This document shows, in pieces, positions 54,822 through 63,968 of a DNA stretch of 64,000 nt. The notes beneath the pieces were generated by a model, which was not told where the DNA came from, made no database searches, and saw nothing but the letters and a program-made list of their open reading frames with translations. The position numbers were made by a program, and so were the translations under genes. Location: contig CALEKY010000062.1 in assembly GCA_937902995.1 (NCBI GenBank), positions 88,715-152,714 of the forward strand, written 5' to 3'. The DNA comes from an uncultured Sinobacteraceae bacterium. Its GTDB lineage: Bacteria; Pseudomonadota; Gammaproteobacteria; Steroidobacterales; Steroidobacteraceae. Within the stretch, counting starts at the first letter, position 1. Every line of letters begins with the position of its first letter.

Positions 54822-56992
54822 GCGCCGGTTTCGGTGAGCGAGAGGCCTCGGGACTCGAGCAGCGGTCCGATGTCCGGCTCGCGCCCGTAGAAATCCTTGA
54901 ACATGGTGAGTGCGTCCATGCTGAAGCCGCGCGATAGGATCTTTTCGCGCAAGATGTCGCCGTTCTCGCGCCTCAAGCCGCCGTGCGTGTTGAACCAGTG
55001 CTCCGTGGCTCGGGCGAGGACCTCGCTCCAAATGTACGCGTAGTACCCCGCGGAGTAACCGCCCGCAAATACGTGCGAGAAGTACGTGAGGTGATAGCGC
55101 GGAGGCACCGCATGGAAGTTCAATCCAGCGCGCTCGAGCGCTGCTTGCTCGAATGCGGCGATTTCCTCGGCGCTCGGCGTTTCGCCCGGAGCGAGCTGAT
55201 GAATGGCTTGATCCACGATGGCCGCCGCGAGGTACTCCGTCGTCGCATAACCTTGATTGAACTTGCGCGCAGCGAGCACCTTGTCCATGAGCTCCTTCGG
55301 CATCGGCTCGCCGGTCTTGTAGTGCTTGGCGTAGTTCGCGAACACCTTCGGGTCGGTTGCCCACATCTCGTTGTACTGCGACGGGAACTCGACGAAATCC
55401 CGCGGCACACTCGTGCCCGAGAATTCCGGGTAGCGCACGTTCGAGAACAGGCCGTGCGCCGCATGTCCGAATTCGTGGAACGCCGTATTCACTTCATCGA
55501 ACGTCAGCAGTGTCGGTTGTCCGGCCGGAGGTTTCGGAATGTTGAGATTGTTCAGTACGACAGCCTTCGTGCCCGTGAGATGAGCTTGCTCGACGTAGCT
55601 CGACATCCAGGCGCCGCCGCGCTTGGTGTCGCGTGCATACCAGTCGACGAAGAACAACCCGAGCTGCGATCCGTCGCGATCGAAGACTTCGAACACGAGC
55701 ACGTCTTCGTGATATGTCGGAATGTCTTTGCGTTCCTGGAACTTGATGCCGTAGAGCTGCTCGGCTGCGAACAGCACGCCGTTACGTAGCACGCTGTTCA
55801 TCTCGAAGTACGGGCGTACCTGCGATTCGTCGTAGGAATACTTCGCCGCACGGACCTGCTCGGCATAGAAATCCCAGTCCCAAGGCTCGAGCCGGAAGCT
55901 CGGTTGACCATCGGCCTTTGCCTGGGCGTCGATCAGTTCCTGGATCTCTGCAGCTTCGGCCTTCGCATTCGCGACGGCGGCCTTCGCGAGCTGTGCGAGC
56001 ATGCGATTGACTGCATCGGGGTTCAGTGCCGTTTCATCTTCCAGCACGTACGCGGCGTGATTCGGATAGCCGAGCAGCGCGGCGCGTTCGGCACGCAGCT
56101 TCACCATTTGAGCGATGATGCCGGTGTTGTCGAACTCGCCGCCGAGCCCGCGCGAGATCGACGCCTTGTAGATGCGCTCGCGCAGCGCGCGGTTCTTGAG
56201 CTGCGCAAGCGCCGGCTGCTGCGTCGTGTTCAAGAGCGCGATGACCCATTTTCCTTCGAGCCCGCGGCTCTTGGCGGCTTCGGCTGCGACTGCGATCTGC
56301 TCCGGGGAAAGCCCGTCGAGCTCTGCGACATCGTCGACGACGATGGCAGCCGCATTCACGCCCTTGAGTACGTTCTGCCGGAACTGGGTCGACAGCGCGG
56401 AGAGCTGCTCGTTGATTTGTTTCAGTTTCGCCTTGTCGGTGTCGTCGAGCTTGGCGCCGCGGCGAACGAACTTGATGTAGTACCGCTCGAGCAGGCGGAG
56501 CGATTCCGGATCGAGCCCCAGGCTTTGACGCTTCTCGTAGAGGGCATTGACGCGCTCGAACAGTTTCGGATGCAGGTAGATCCAATCCGAATGTGCCGAA
56601 AGTTTCGGCGACATTTCGGTTTGAATCTTTTCGAGCTCAGGATTCGTGTTCGACGACGTCAGGCTCGAGAACACTCTCGACGTACGGCCCAGCACGCTTC
56701 CCGACTTCTCGAGCGCCACGATCGTGTTCTCGAACGTCGGCTCGGCGCGGTTGTTCACGATCGCTTCGATTTCGCGCCGCTGCTCGGCCATACCGGTTTC
56801 GAACGCCGGTCGGAAATGCTCGGGACGTATGCGGTCGAGCGGAGGCGTGCCGTAGGGCAATGGGCTCTCGGCGATCAAGGGATTGTCGTTGGCGGCGGTT
56901 GCGGGTGTGTTCATGGTTCGTGGTGCCTGGGTGCAGGCAGAGGCAAACAGTAGAGCCGATGCGACGAATGCGAAGCGGCGAGCGTAGGACAT
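54818..56992 (-). CDS. M3-family metallopeptidase lipoprotein (Dcp/oligopeptidase-like)
   Basis: A 724-residue zinc peptidase with the M3 active site TAFHEFGHAAHGLFS. Its N-terminal helical domain (FENTIVALEKSGSVLGR) and C-terminal RFNQGY-like segment ARKFNQGYATTEYLAAAIVDQAIH match peptidyl-dipeptidase Dcp. It has a signal peptide with lipobox FASAC, so it is exported, unlike cytoplasmic E. coli Dcp. It cleaves short peptides. ATG 56992 has GAAGG six bases upstream. Confidence 0.92.
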   Translation of the reverse strand: MSYARRFAFVASALLFASACTQAPRTMNTPATAANDNPLIAESPLPYGTPPLDRIRPEHFRPAFETGMAEQRREIEAIVNNRAEPTFENTIVALEKSGSVLGRTSRVFSSLTSSNTNPELEKIQTEMSPKLSAHSDWIYLHPKLFERVNALYEKRQSLGLDPESLRLLERYYIKFVRRGAKLDDTDKAKLKQINEQLSALSTQFRQNVLKGVNAAAIVVDDVAELDGLSPEQIAVAAEAAKSRGLEGKWVIALLNTTQQPALAQLKNRALRERIYKASISRGLGGEFDNTGIIAQMVKLRAERAALLGYPNHAAYVLEDETALNPDAVNRMLAQLAKAAVANAKAEAAEIQELIDAQAKADGQPSFRLEPWDWDFYAEQVRAAKYSYDESQVRPYFEMNSVLRNGVLFAAEQLYGIKFQERKDIPTYHEDVLVFEVFDRDGSQLGLFFVDWYARDTKRGGAWMSSYVEQAHLTGTKAVVLNNLNIPKPPAGQPTLLTFDEVNTAFHEFGHAAHGLFSNVRYPEFSGTSVPRDFVEFPSQYNEMWATDPKVFANYAKHYKTGEPMPKELMDKVLAARKFNQGYATTEYLAAAIVDQAIHQLAPGETPSAEEIAAFEQAALERAGLNFHAVPPRYHLTYFSHVFAGGYSAGYYAYIWSEVLARATEHWFNTHGGLRRENGDILREKILSRGFSMDALTMFKDFYGREPDIGPLLESRGLSLTETGA

Positions 56993-57272
56993 GACCAACC
57001 TTCATCCGGTAGGAAAAGCGGGGAATGTAGCAGGTCGTCGACGGTTTCGAAGCCGGGAACGATGACCGATGACGGCTAAGCGCGACCCCGCCTGACCGCG
57101 CGGTCCCGCAGATTGGGACACTCGCGACGGGTTCTTGGCTCAGGAAGCAAAGAATTCTGGCCACGACTGGCGAACCGTTGGCGCCCGATCGGGTAAGATT
57201 TGTATACACGGGTGTTGCGGGCGCTAGACATAACGACTCCCAAAGCCCGGGCCAATCTTGCGAGCGAACTAG

Positions 57273-58523
57273 ATGAACCGACCGATTTTGATCGTCGGGG
57301 CCGGCATTGGCGGCCTCGCCACAGCATTGTGTTTGCATGCACGCGGCATCGACGTGCGCGTGTTCGAGAAGGTTGCGCAGCTCAAGCCCCTAGGCGTCGG
57401 CATCAACCTGTTGCCGCATGCGGCACGCGTCGTTCATGAACTGGGGCTTGCCGACAAACTGGCGGCCACGGGAATCCAGACCTCGAAGCTCGAGTACTAC
57501 AACAAGTTCGGCCAGCTCATTTGGAGCGAACCGCGCGGCCTGGCAGCCGGCTATGCGGTGCCCCAGTACTCGATCCATCGCGGCGATCTGCAGATGCTGC
57601 TCTACGAAGCTGCCATCGAGCGCCTGGGACGCGAGCGTATCCGGACGAACGCAAGCTTCGAGGTCGCCGAGGAACGCGGCGATACCGTCGTTGCGCGATT
57701 CAGAGATTCCGACGGCTCGACCTTCGAAGCGGAAGGTTGCGCTTTGATTGCCGCCGACGGCATTCACTCGGTGCTGCGCAAGACGTTCTATCCGAACGAG
57801 GGCGATCCGAACTTCGCGCAGCGCATCCTGTGGCGTGCCGTCACCGAGGGCAAACCGTTCCTCGACGGGCGCACGATGATCATGGCGGGCTATCAGCACG
57901 AGAAGTTCGTGTGCTATCCCATTTCGCAGCGCCATGCGAAGGAGGGTAGGTCGCTCATCAATTGGATCGCCGAGCTCACGGTGCCGGACGAATTCCCGCC
58001 GAAACAGGATTGGAACCGCGAAGTGCCGAAGTCGCGCTTTGCGGATCGATTTGCGAAATGGAAATTCGATTGGCTCGATATTCCTGCGCTGATCGAAGGC
58101 GCCGAGTTCGTTTACGAATTCCCACTCGTCGATCGCGATCCGTTGCCGTCATGGACGCGAGGTCGGCTGACGTTACTCGGCGATGCAGCGCATCCGATGT
58201 ATCCGATCGGCTCGAATGGCGCATCGCAAGCCATCCTCGACGCCGAATCGGTGGCGAACGCATTGACTAGGTTACCGGTGCCGGATGCGTTGCTGGCCTA
58301 TGATGAAGAGCGTCGGCCTGCGACGGCCAAGCTCGTGCTGCTCAATCGCCAAAACGGCCCCGAGCAGGTGATGCAGATTGCCGAGGAGCGCGCGCCGAAC
58401 GGCTTCAAGCACATCCATGACGTCATCTCGCAAGCTGAGCTCGAGGAAATCGCGCTGCGATACAAGCAGACGGCCGGGTTCACTGTGGATCAGGTGAATC
58501 AAAAGGCAAAGAGCCCAGGCTGA
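57273..58523 (+). CDS. FAD-dependent monooxygenase
   Basis: A 416-residue group A flavoprotein hydroxylase. The FAD Rossmann motif is PILIVGAGIGGLATALCLHARG. The DG motif is CALIAADGIHSVLRKTFYPNEG. The second FAD motif is LTLLGDAAHPMYPIGSNGASQAILDAE. It resembles PhzS and 3-hydroxybenzoate 6-hydroxylase-like enzymes in the QHEKFVCYPIS region. Substrate is unknown. It diverges from the M3 peptidase gene. Confidence 0.88.
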   Translation: MNRPILIVGAGIGGLATALCLHARGIDVRVFEKVAQLKPLGVGINLLPHAARVVHELGLADKLAATGIQTSKLEYYNKFGQLIWSEPRGLAAGYAVPQYSIHRGDLQMLLYEAAIERLGRERIRTNASFEVAEERGDTVVARFRDSDGSTFEAEGCALIAADGIHSVLRKTFYPNEGDPNFAQRILWRAVTEGKPFLDGRTMIMAGYQHEKFVCYPISQRHAKEGRSLINWIAELTVPDEFPPKQDWNREVPKSRFADRFAKWKFDWLDIPALIEGAEFVYEFPLVDRDPLPSWTRGRLTLLGDAAHPMYPIGSNGASQAILDAESVANALTRLPVPDALLAYDEERRPATAKLVLLNRQNGPEQVMQIAEERAPNGFKHIHDVISQAELEEIALRYKQTAGFTVDQVNQKAKSPG

Positions 58524-58530
58524 AGGCTGT
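58517..58530. repeat. intergenic 7-bp units (heptad block 10)
   Basis: AGGCTGA then AGGCTGT (58517-58530) at the end of the monooxygenase gene. A short example of the same word family as blocks 2-5. Confidence 0.45.
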
Positions 58531-58576
58531 AGTTGCGGCGCGCGTTCGCGCTTCGTTCGCTTCGCGGCGAAAAGTG

Positions 58577-59260
58577 TCAGGTTGCCGACGTGCGATCGAA
58601 CGCGCGTCCGGCGGCGAGGATGCGCTCCGCTATCTCGGTGTCCGCAAGCAATCGCCAATCCGGATCCAGAAACACCTCGTGCGCCTTGAGCGCCAGCACG
58701 GCGATGCCGGTCGGCGAAGATGGGGCGCGTCCGCCCGGGAAGCTCGATTTCCGGTCGCGGATGAATGCCGCTGTAGCACGAATCGCATCGTGTACGCGCT
58801 TGGCGGATTCATCTTCATAGACGAAGCGCCACGCACGGACTCGCCGGTTGATGACTTCTTTGTCCGCGCCGCCGGCATCGATGCCGGCAGCAGCGAAGAT
58901 CCGGCAGTCGTAATCTCGGCAAGTTTGCGGCCGATCCTCGTAGATCGAGCACTCGCTGCCGGCGAGCATGGGACACGTGCCGTCGTCTCGGTAGCCCAAC
59001 ACTACGTCTGTGCCGCCTTTGCCACGTGTGCGCACCAGAAGCTCCGCCGGAATGCGTGCCAACGCCCCCTTGTCTTGAGGTCGAACGGGAATGAAATAAG
59101 AAGAGATGCAGCAGCCGACGCAGTCGCCGCACGGTACGTTTGTGCCTGCATCTCCGCGCAGACAGGCTTGCATGCTCAGCAGCCACGCACCGAACGGCCC
59201 GGCGGGGATTTCACGCGGCTCGTCGATTTTCTCGCCGGAAACGGAATTGGCTGTGCGCAT
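58577..59260 (-). CDS. YkgJ-family cysteine-cluster protein
   Basis: A 227-residue protein with the YkgJ cysteine cluster: PCGDCVGCC, then TCPMLAGSECSIYEDRPQTCRDYDC, about eight cysteines that probably bind zinc or an iron-sulfur cluster. The C-terminal half is helical and ends in a basic tail. Function is unknown; some relatives are near flagellar or stress genes. It converges on the monooxygenase gene. Confidence 0.82.
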   Translation of the reverse strand: MRTANSVSGEKIDEPREIPAGPFGAWLLSMQACLRGDAGTNVPCGDCVGCCISSYFIPVRPQDKGALARIPAELLVRTRGKGGTDVVLGYRDDGTCPMLAGSECSIYEDRPQTCRDYDCRIFAAAGIDAGGADKEVINRRVRAWRFVYEDESAKRVHDAIRATAAFIRDRKSSFPGGRAPSSPTGIAVLALKAHEVFLDPDWRLLADTEIAERILAAGRAFDRTSAT

Positions 59261-59430
59261 GGCAGGCGCATTCTACCCGTCGGAGGCGCGAATACAGATC
59301 GGAAATTGCCTGCGCTACCGATCGGACCGATCTGCTGGTGGGCTACGATGGCCCCGAGGGCGATCAGCGTTCCGACATGAGTGAGGGAGTTCATTGGGCA
59401 ACGTCTTCCATGCCCGTGGAATTGCATTCG

Positions 59431-60122
59431 TCACCAAAACTGCCACCACGGCTTCGGTTTGAACAGCTCGTAATCCAGGCACATCACGCGGTTCTTGTAT
59501 CCGAAGACCGAATTCGAGAAAACCACTCGAATTCTCTCTCGCATACTTCGCCCGATCGTATCGCCGTGCCTGATGACGGAGCCGTTCATGATCAGATACA
59601 TGGCGAGATCGTGCAGGCGCTCGCGCAACTCATGCGGGCGTTCGGGCGACGACGGAACCTCGATTTCCTTGAATCCGAGCGCCTCCATACCGCGCGTATA
59701 GCCGTAGCTGGTTCCGTTGTCTTTCCAACCGACCTGCACGTCGACCCAAATGTGAATGGGCGGCCTACGAGGCAAGATCTCCGTCGTGAAATCGAGAAAG
59801 ATATCCTTCGGGGCGATGAGCGGCGCGTTGACCCAATAGACGCCGATCGCTGCATCGGTAGCGGCAAGCGCGGCGGCCGTCGCCTTCGTCAGTCGAATCG
59901 CTTGTTCGACCTTGTCGAGCTCGCTCGTGAAAGTAACGATGAGGTGAGCCCCGTGCTTCTTGATCTCACTCTCTACGTTCTTCCACAGCGTTGTCGTCTT
60001 GCACAAAACCTTTCACCATCGGCCAGGGACGCGCCAAGGTCTGGAAATCTGTTCCGAAGTTCTCTTTCGATTTCCTTTAGGGGTAGGGCGATCGGCCTGT
60101 CGAGCAAGACTATCGATACCAT
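59431..60122 (-). pseudogene. disrupted DUF4261 gene
   Basis: The C-terminal part (60006 to 59431) carries DUF4261 blocks: HGAHLIVTF, AIGVYWVNAPLI, IHIWVDVQVG, NGSVIRHGDTIG and the ending. Its N-terminal counterpart, MVSIVLLDRPIALPLKEIERELRNRFPDLG, lies directly upstream in another frame from ATG 60122 and stops at 59973. About 35 residues normally found between the two (including an MPAPIPW-like block) are missing. This indicates a deletion with a frameshift. A shortened product starting at TTG 60006 cannot be excluded. Confidence 0.72.
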
Positions 60123-60258
60123 GACTGTCTCAGCTACAGGATGTTGCTCCACGGGTTCACTGAGCTGGAAACAAGACCGTATGCTTTGCGGGCTCGAGTT
60201 CCACGCGGCGCAACCGAGAGCTGCCAGTATCCCGCCGGTGTCGTTCTTGCGCGGCTCG

Positions 60259-60681
60259 CTACCGCCAGTTCGAAGGATACTCCGCGTAATTCGGCAAGTC
60301 TCCGCCGCTGCACGCCCAAGCCGCCCGCGATTCCCAAAAAATGTTGAGCTGAGGCATGACGTCTGGCACGGAATCCAGAGTGCCTGCGGGAATGACCATC
60401 TCTTGGCCGTTACGCGTGCTGTGGGGGACCCGGCCGCCGCACAGGGCACAGGTGCAGATGCCGAAGCTGGCCGCCGACATCAAGTCGAACCTGCGGACGA
60501 GCTCGGCGCCTGATAGCCACGAAAACTGCGCCGGTGCCACATAGAGGTTGGTTGCATGCGAGGCGCCCGTCGCTTTGCGGCAGCGTCCGCAGTAGCAATG
60601 CGCAAACCGCAAATAGGGCTTGCGGACTTCGTAGCGGACGGCACCGCACAGGCAACTGCCGAAAAGGGGATCAGTGCTCAC
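60259..60681 (-). CDS. GFA-family zinc protein (glutathione-dependent formaldehyde-activating enzyme-like)
   Basis: A 140-residue GFA/CENP-V-like protein. Zinc cysteines are in FGSCLCGAVRYEV, HCYCGRCRKATG, and the CTCALCGGRVP block. The GASHATNLYV motif is typical. Real glutathione-formaldehyde activity is shown for few members, so function is open. I prefer GTG 60681, which places GSCLCG near residue 10; an ATG at 60720 adds 13 residues. Confidence 0.8.
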   Translation of the reverse strand: MSTDPLFGSCLCGAVRYEVRKPYLRFAHCYCGRCRKATGASHATNLYVAPAQFSWLSGAELVRRFDLMSAASFGICTCALCGGRVPHSTRNGQEMVIPAGTLDSVPDVMPQLNIFWESRAAWACSGGDLPNYAEYPSNWR

Positions 60682-60811
60682 GGTCTGCTTCTCTTCGCTC
60701 GTTCGAACCAATCGCTGCATTATCGATGCGCGGATTCGCGTGCGGACCGTACAGTTGAGGGTCGCGACTTCGGTACACGGATGCGAAGAAGGCAGGTTCT
60801 GTATGGCGGGG

Positions 60812-61303
60812 CTATGTGCAGGCTCGCCCATTAACGCGCAATTTCGCGGCAATGATGGAAGCGCCGACGATGCCGGAAATTGCGCACGCGCGGTGCAGTG
60901 AGTCAAGAGTGACTATGCCAAGCAGTCCGTTTCCGGAAGAGAGCGGCCACCAGGGATTCATATCGCTGTGCATCAGTGCGTCGAGCAGGACATGCGACAA
61001 GGCACTGACGCAGGCGCCGATAAACGAGGCACTCCATGTGAGATCGAAACGAGGAATCCTGAGAGCCCTGAGCACGAACGTGCCGATCGGTTTTCCGATG
61101 ATCGCCGCGACACTCCCGATGGCGAGTGCGCCAAGAATCGTGTGCGTAGGTCCGTGCAGCACCGGTTTGTGCTGAATGATTCCGATCAGCGGCTCGATGT
61201 CCATGAGCACTTGCGTGCCGCCGTAAACCATGAAGCTGAAGTGTCGACCGACGACACTCTTGACGAGTGCTCCAGGCCCGAGATGAAAAGGAGTGAATGG
61301 CAT
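60812..61303 (-). CDS. membrane-bound metal-dependent hydrolase-like protein
   Basis: A 163-residue protein that begins MPFTPFHLGPGALVK, the hallmark of small membrane hydrolase-like proteins. It has metal-ligand-like residues in MDIEP, HGPTHTILG and SHVLLDALMHSD, and three or four membrane segments. Enzymatic activity is inferred from family only. ATG 61303 was chosen over an earlier in-frame start that adds 30 unconserved residues. Confidence 0.75.
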   Translation of the reverse strand: MPFTPFHLGPGALVKSVVGRHFSFMVYGGTQVLMDIEPLIGIIQHKPVLHGPTHTILGALAIGSVAAIIGKPIGTFVLRALRIPRFDLTWSASFIGACVSALSHVLLDALMHSDMNPWWPLSSGNGLLGIVTLDSLHRACAISGIVGASIIAAKLRVNGRACT

Positions 61304-61371
61304 ATTCAGTGTGGAGCGTATGTGCGGTGTCCACTCGGAATGCACGTCTTTACGCCGAACGCTACAAGCAA

Positions 61372-61800
61372 CTAGCTTGGCGTCACCGGCCATGTCTTTT
61401 TCGTTTGTTTCACGCCTTCCTTCAGAATCTTGCTCAGCACACCGAGATCAACATCTGCAAGTTTGTTGATGTACAAGCATTGCTCGATCCCCCCTTTGTG
61501 CTTGCCGAGCTTCTTCAACAGGTCTGCTTTCCCTGGGAAGTCCGCGACATAGATCACCAGGTTGGCTTTGCGCGGACTGAAGCCGACGACGCAGATGGAA
61601 CCCGAGTGTCCCGAATCGTAGGTGTAATGGTAGGCGCCGAAGCCGATGATGCTGGGGCCCCACATCTGAGCTCTCCACCCCGTGACTTCCTCGAAGAGCT
61701 TCGAAAGCGTCTTGGAATCCTCTCGGCGCGTGTCGTTTTCGATTCCAGCGATGAACGCCTGGACGTTGTTCTTCGTCCGTTTCGTTTTGGGTTCGGCCAT
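61372..61800 (-). CDS. DUF1801 protein
   Basis: A 142-residue soluble protein of the DUF1801 (YdhG/YdeI-like) family: VQAFIAGIENDTRREDSKTLSKLFEEVTG, MWGPSIIGFGAYHYTYDSGHSG and FSPRKANLVIYVADF. The C-terminal lysine-rich LGKHKGGIEQCLYINKLADVDLGVLSKIL segment is typical. Function is unknown. ATG 61800 is the conserved start. Confidence 0.85.
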   Translation of the reverse strand: MAEPKTKRTKNNVQAFIAGIENDTRREDSKTLSKLFEEVTGWRAQMWGPSIIGFGAYHYTYDSGHSGSICVVGFSPRKANLVIYVADFPGKADLLKKLGKHKGGIEQCLYINKLADVDLGVLSKILKEGVKQTKKTWPVTPS

Positions 61801-61835
61801 GTCCTGACGCTCCTCGCCAGTAAATTCCGTCAAAT

Positions 61836-62297
61836 TCAAGAATGCGTTGCTTCGAACACATCTTTCGACGCGTGCGGCGATTCGTACATGTGTCGAACCG
61901 ATTCGCGACCCAAAACAATGAAGGTGAAAATGCCGAGGACGGTGCCGAGAGGGATGTGAAGGCAGTTCAAGCCGGCGGTGATCAATGAAAACACGCGATG
62001 ACGCCGCGAGCGCATGAATAGACCTGAAAGCAGGTTGGCGACCGCTGTTGCAAGAAACCACGTCCCAAATGCAATGGTGAACACGCGAAGTATCGAAACT
62101 ACCTGAGCTGGCGGCGGGCCTTCGGGCGCCTCAGTCCAGACGTTCGGATTGGCAAAAAAGCCCTGAATGAGCACGAAGTAGAGCAAGGAGAACAACACCC
62201 CGACGAACGCCAGACCTGCCGACACGAAATGGAAGATCGACAGCAGCCTCAGGTGTTCTGCATCGATGACTGCGCGATTGGTATTGTTTTCGCTCAC
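61836..62297 (-). CDS. small multi-pass membrane protein
   Basis: A 153-residue inner-membrane protein with about four hydrophobic segments (LLSIFHFVSAGLAFVGVLFSLLYFVLIQGFF; VSILRVFTIAFGTWFLATAVANLLSGLFM; VFSLITAGLNCLHIPLGTVLGIFTFIVLG). No named family is evident. It lies 35 bases upstream of the DUF1801 gene and may share its transcript. Confidence 0.7.
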   Translation of the reverse strand: MSENNTNRAVIDAEHLRLLSIFHFVSAGLAFVGVLFSLLYFVLIQGFFANPNVWTEAPEGPPPAQVVSILRVFTIAFGTWFLATAVANLLSGLFMRSRRHRVFSLITAGLNCLHIPLGTVLGIFTFIVLGRESVRHMYESPHASKDVFEATHS

Positions 62298-62704
62298 GAA
62301 GGGTCCCCCTTTGACCAGGAATCTTGTGGCCGACGCAGCATCGAGCAGCAGGTTCTATTGTCTGCAACGATATCGAATCCGTCACGCTGTCGTACGCACT
62401 TCTTCTAGAACCAATGTCAAAACTGCTGTGCGCCCCCCACGCGACCAGACCCGGCGCGTCTTTGCGGTGCGCTCGTCAAGACTCGACCCGCGGCCGCCAG
62501 ATGAGGTTCTAGTTCGGAGACTTTCAGGTCGGGTTCCTTTATGCGCTGGTGAGCGATTGATTTGTCGTTGCGCTCGCCGTGCGTCAGTGCCGAGCCGAGC
62601 GCGCGATGTTGTGCAGCTATTCGGGAGGGTGTGCAGGAGGAATAGGGGCGCGTCCGGAATGTGGCTCCGTGATGGTGCGTCGACCGAACCTGCGGCGTCC
62701 TTCG
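62298..62704. other. intergenic stretch without a recognisable gene
   Basis: 407 bases. Open frames here have the arginine/threonine-rich look of shadow frames and run into the neighbouring gene. No promoter, RNA or repeat that I can support. Confidence 0.4.
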
Positions 62705-63775
62705 CTACAACGGCGATCTTCGATACGGATCCGCCGGTGTCTTCTGGTACGGGTCCGCCGGTGTCTTCCGGTAATGCTCGTACGGTGCTGAGCCTGGGGT
62801 CTGCGGGCTCTGGCCCCCGATCTTGGGCTTCAGCGACGCCGCGCGCACATTGTCGAGGTACGTTGCGCCCTTCTGTTCCAGTAGCAGGCGCCAATTCGCA
62901 TGCTGTTGCAGGAAATCTATCGCTCTTCCGACCTCTTGGCCGAGAAAGTCCTCCATAAGGATAGGAGCCAGATTTACGCCCACCATTTGCAGGGTCTGGA
63001 GCAACGCAACCATATTCGCGGGTGTCGGCTTGTAGTGACCGCTGTCGCAGCGGATGCGCTCGATGACGCCGTTTGTGATCAGCATCGATCCCGCTGCCAT
63101 CACTGTGTCGCCGGCGAGATACGCCGAATGGAAAATCCGATATCTCGATTTCCCGATTTGGCCGTGTCTCATCATGTAGATGTCACGGCTCATGCTCATC
63201 ACGAAAAAGCCGTAATTCTTGCCAACTGCCTTGGCACCAGCTTCGGGACTGTATGCGTTTGCCGAATTAGCAAGTACGCGCACGCCATGGGGCTTTTTCC
63301 ACCACTGATACTGGTACGCAAGACCGTTCTTGAAATACAGCTTGAACAGCGGTAGCTCCGAGCGCTTGGCGTAGTAGGCCTTCCAGCCGTGCGTCTCGTT
63401 GATATCCACGTTCACGCCGACATCGGAGAGCTCGCGCCCGAACATGAGCTCGAGCTCGCGCGGCAGCACGTTGACGGTGCAGTTGAAGATCTTGCAGAGC
63501 TCGTCAACAACACACTCGTATAGCGCTTGGACGGACGGCGCGCGGCCTTTCTCCATGTGCCTGTTCGTGCGGTACGTCTTCAGCCAGTAGTCCAGCGTGA
63601 AGAACAGATCGCACAGGACGACGGAGGCGTGCGGCTTACCGCGGACGGCGTCGTGGTAATCGAGCAGCTGGTCGATGCGAACCAAGATGACGTCGTGCTT
63701 GCGCACAGCCAGGCTGACGCTGCTGTCTTTCTGCCATTGCGCCAGCGTCGGAATCGCGTAGTACCTGAAGGCCAC
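62705..63775 (-). CDS. protein with similarity to the plant IQM C-terminal domain
   Basis: A 356-residue soluble protein. The central-to-C-terminal region NYGFFVMSMSRDIYMMRHG, IFHSAYLAGDTVMAAGSMLITNG and CDSGHYKPTPANMVALLQTLQMVGVNLAPI recalls the domain found after the calmodulin-binding motif in plant IQM proteins (FVMS...LYAG, HSSFLAGG, SGHYRPT). That domain also occurs in some bacterial and fungal proteins. The C-terminus carries 8-residue repeats (KTPADPYQ, KTPADPYR). No signal peptide or membrane span is seen. Its role is unknown; an effector-like function is speculation. Confidence 0.65.
   Translation of the reverse strand: MAFRYYAIPTLAQWQKDSSVSLAVRKHDVILVRIDQLLDYHDAVRGKPHASVVLCDLFFTLDYWLKTYRTNRHMEKGRAPSVQALYECVVDELCKIFNCTVNVLPRELELMFGRELSDVGVNVDINETHGWKAYYAKRSELPLFKLYFKNGLAYQYQWWKKPHGVRVLANSANAYSPEAGAKAVGKNYGFFVMSMSRDIYMMRHGQIGKSRYRIFHSAYLAGDTVMAAGSMLITNGVIERIRCDSGHYKPTPANMVALLQTLQMVGVNLAPILMEDFLGQEVGRAIDFLQQHANWRLLLEQKGATYLDNVRAASLKPKIGGQSPQTPGSAPYEHYRKTPADPYQKTPADPYRRSPL
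62724..62771. repeat. 24-bp tandem repeat in the C-terminal codons
   Basis: Two 24-base copies (62724-62747 and 62748-62771) differ at two bases and encode the KTPADPY units of the IQM-like protein. They are a likely site of copy-number change. Confidence 0.8.
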
Positions 63776-63872
63776 TGTTCCGTCTCATTCCGTGAACACT
63801 TGGATCGTAGTTTCACGGAACAACTGCCAGGATGGCAACACTTGTGCCACGCATTTGACTTATCCACATTGC

Positions 63873-63968
63873 ATTGGACACCCACCAACTCACCCATTGC
63901 ACCCATCAACTCACCCATCATTCACCCATTGGACACTCACCAATGTTGTCTTATTGGACACCCACCAA
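63873..63968. repeat. direct repeats upstream of the IQM-like gene
   Basis: Three 16-base copies of ATTGGACACYCACCAA at 63873-63888, 63928-63943 and 63953-63968. A related CACCCAT word is scattered between them. Each copy is partly palindromic (TTGG...CCAA). Copy spacing (55 and 25 bases) is irregular. They could be operator sites or a degenerate tandem array. Confidence 0.75.

Noticed and set aside
62382..62894. A 170-codon minus-strand open frame
   Set aside because: It overlaps the IQM-like gene in another frame and has shadow-like composition.
63873..63968. A CRISPR array
   Set aside because: Repeats are only 16 bases, three copies, with unequal spacing and no cas gene nearby.
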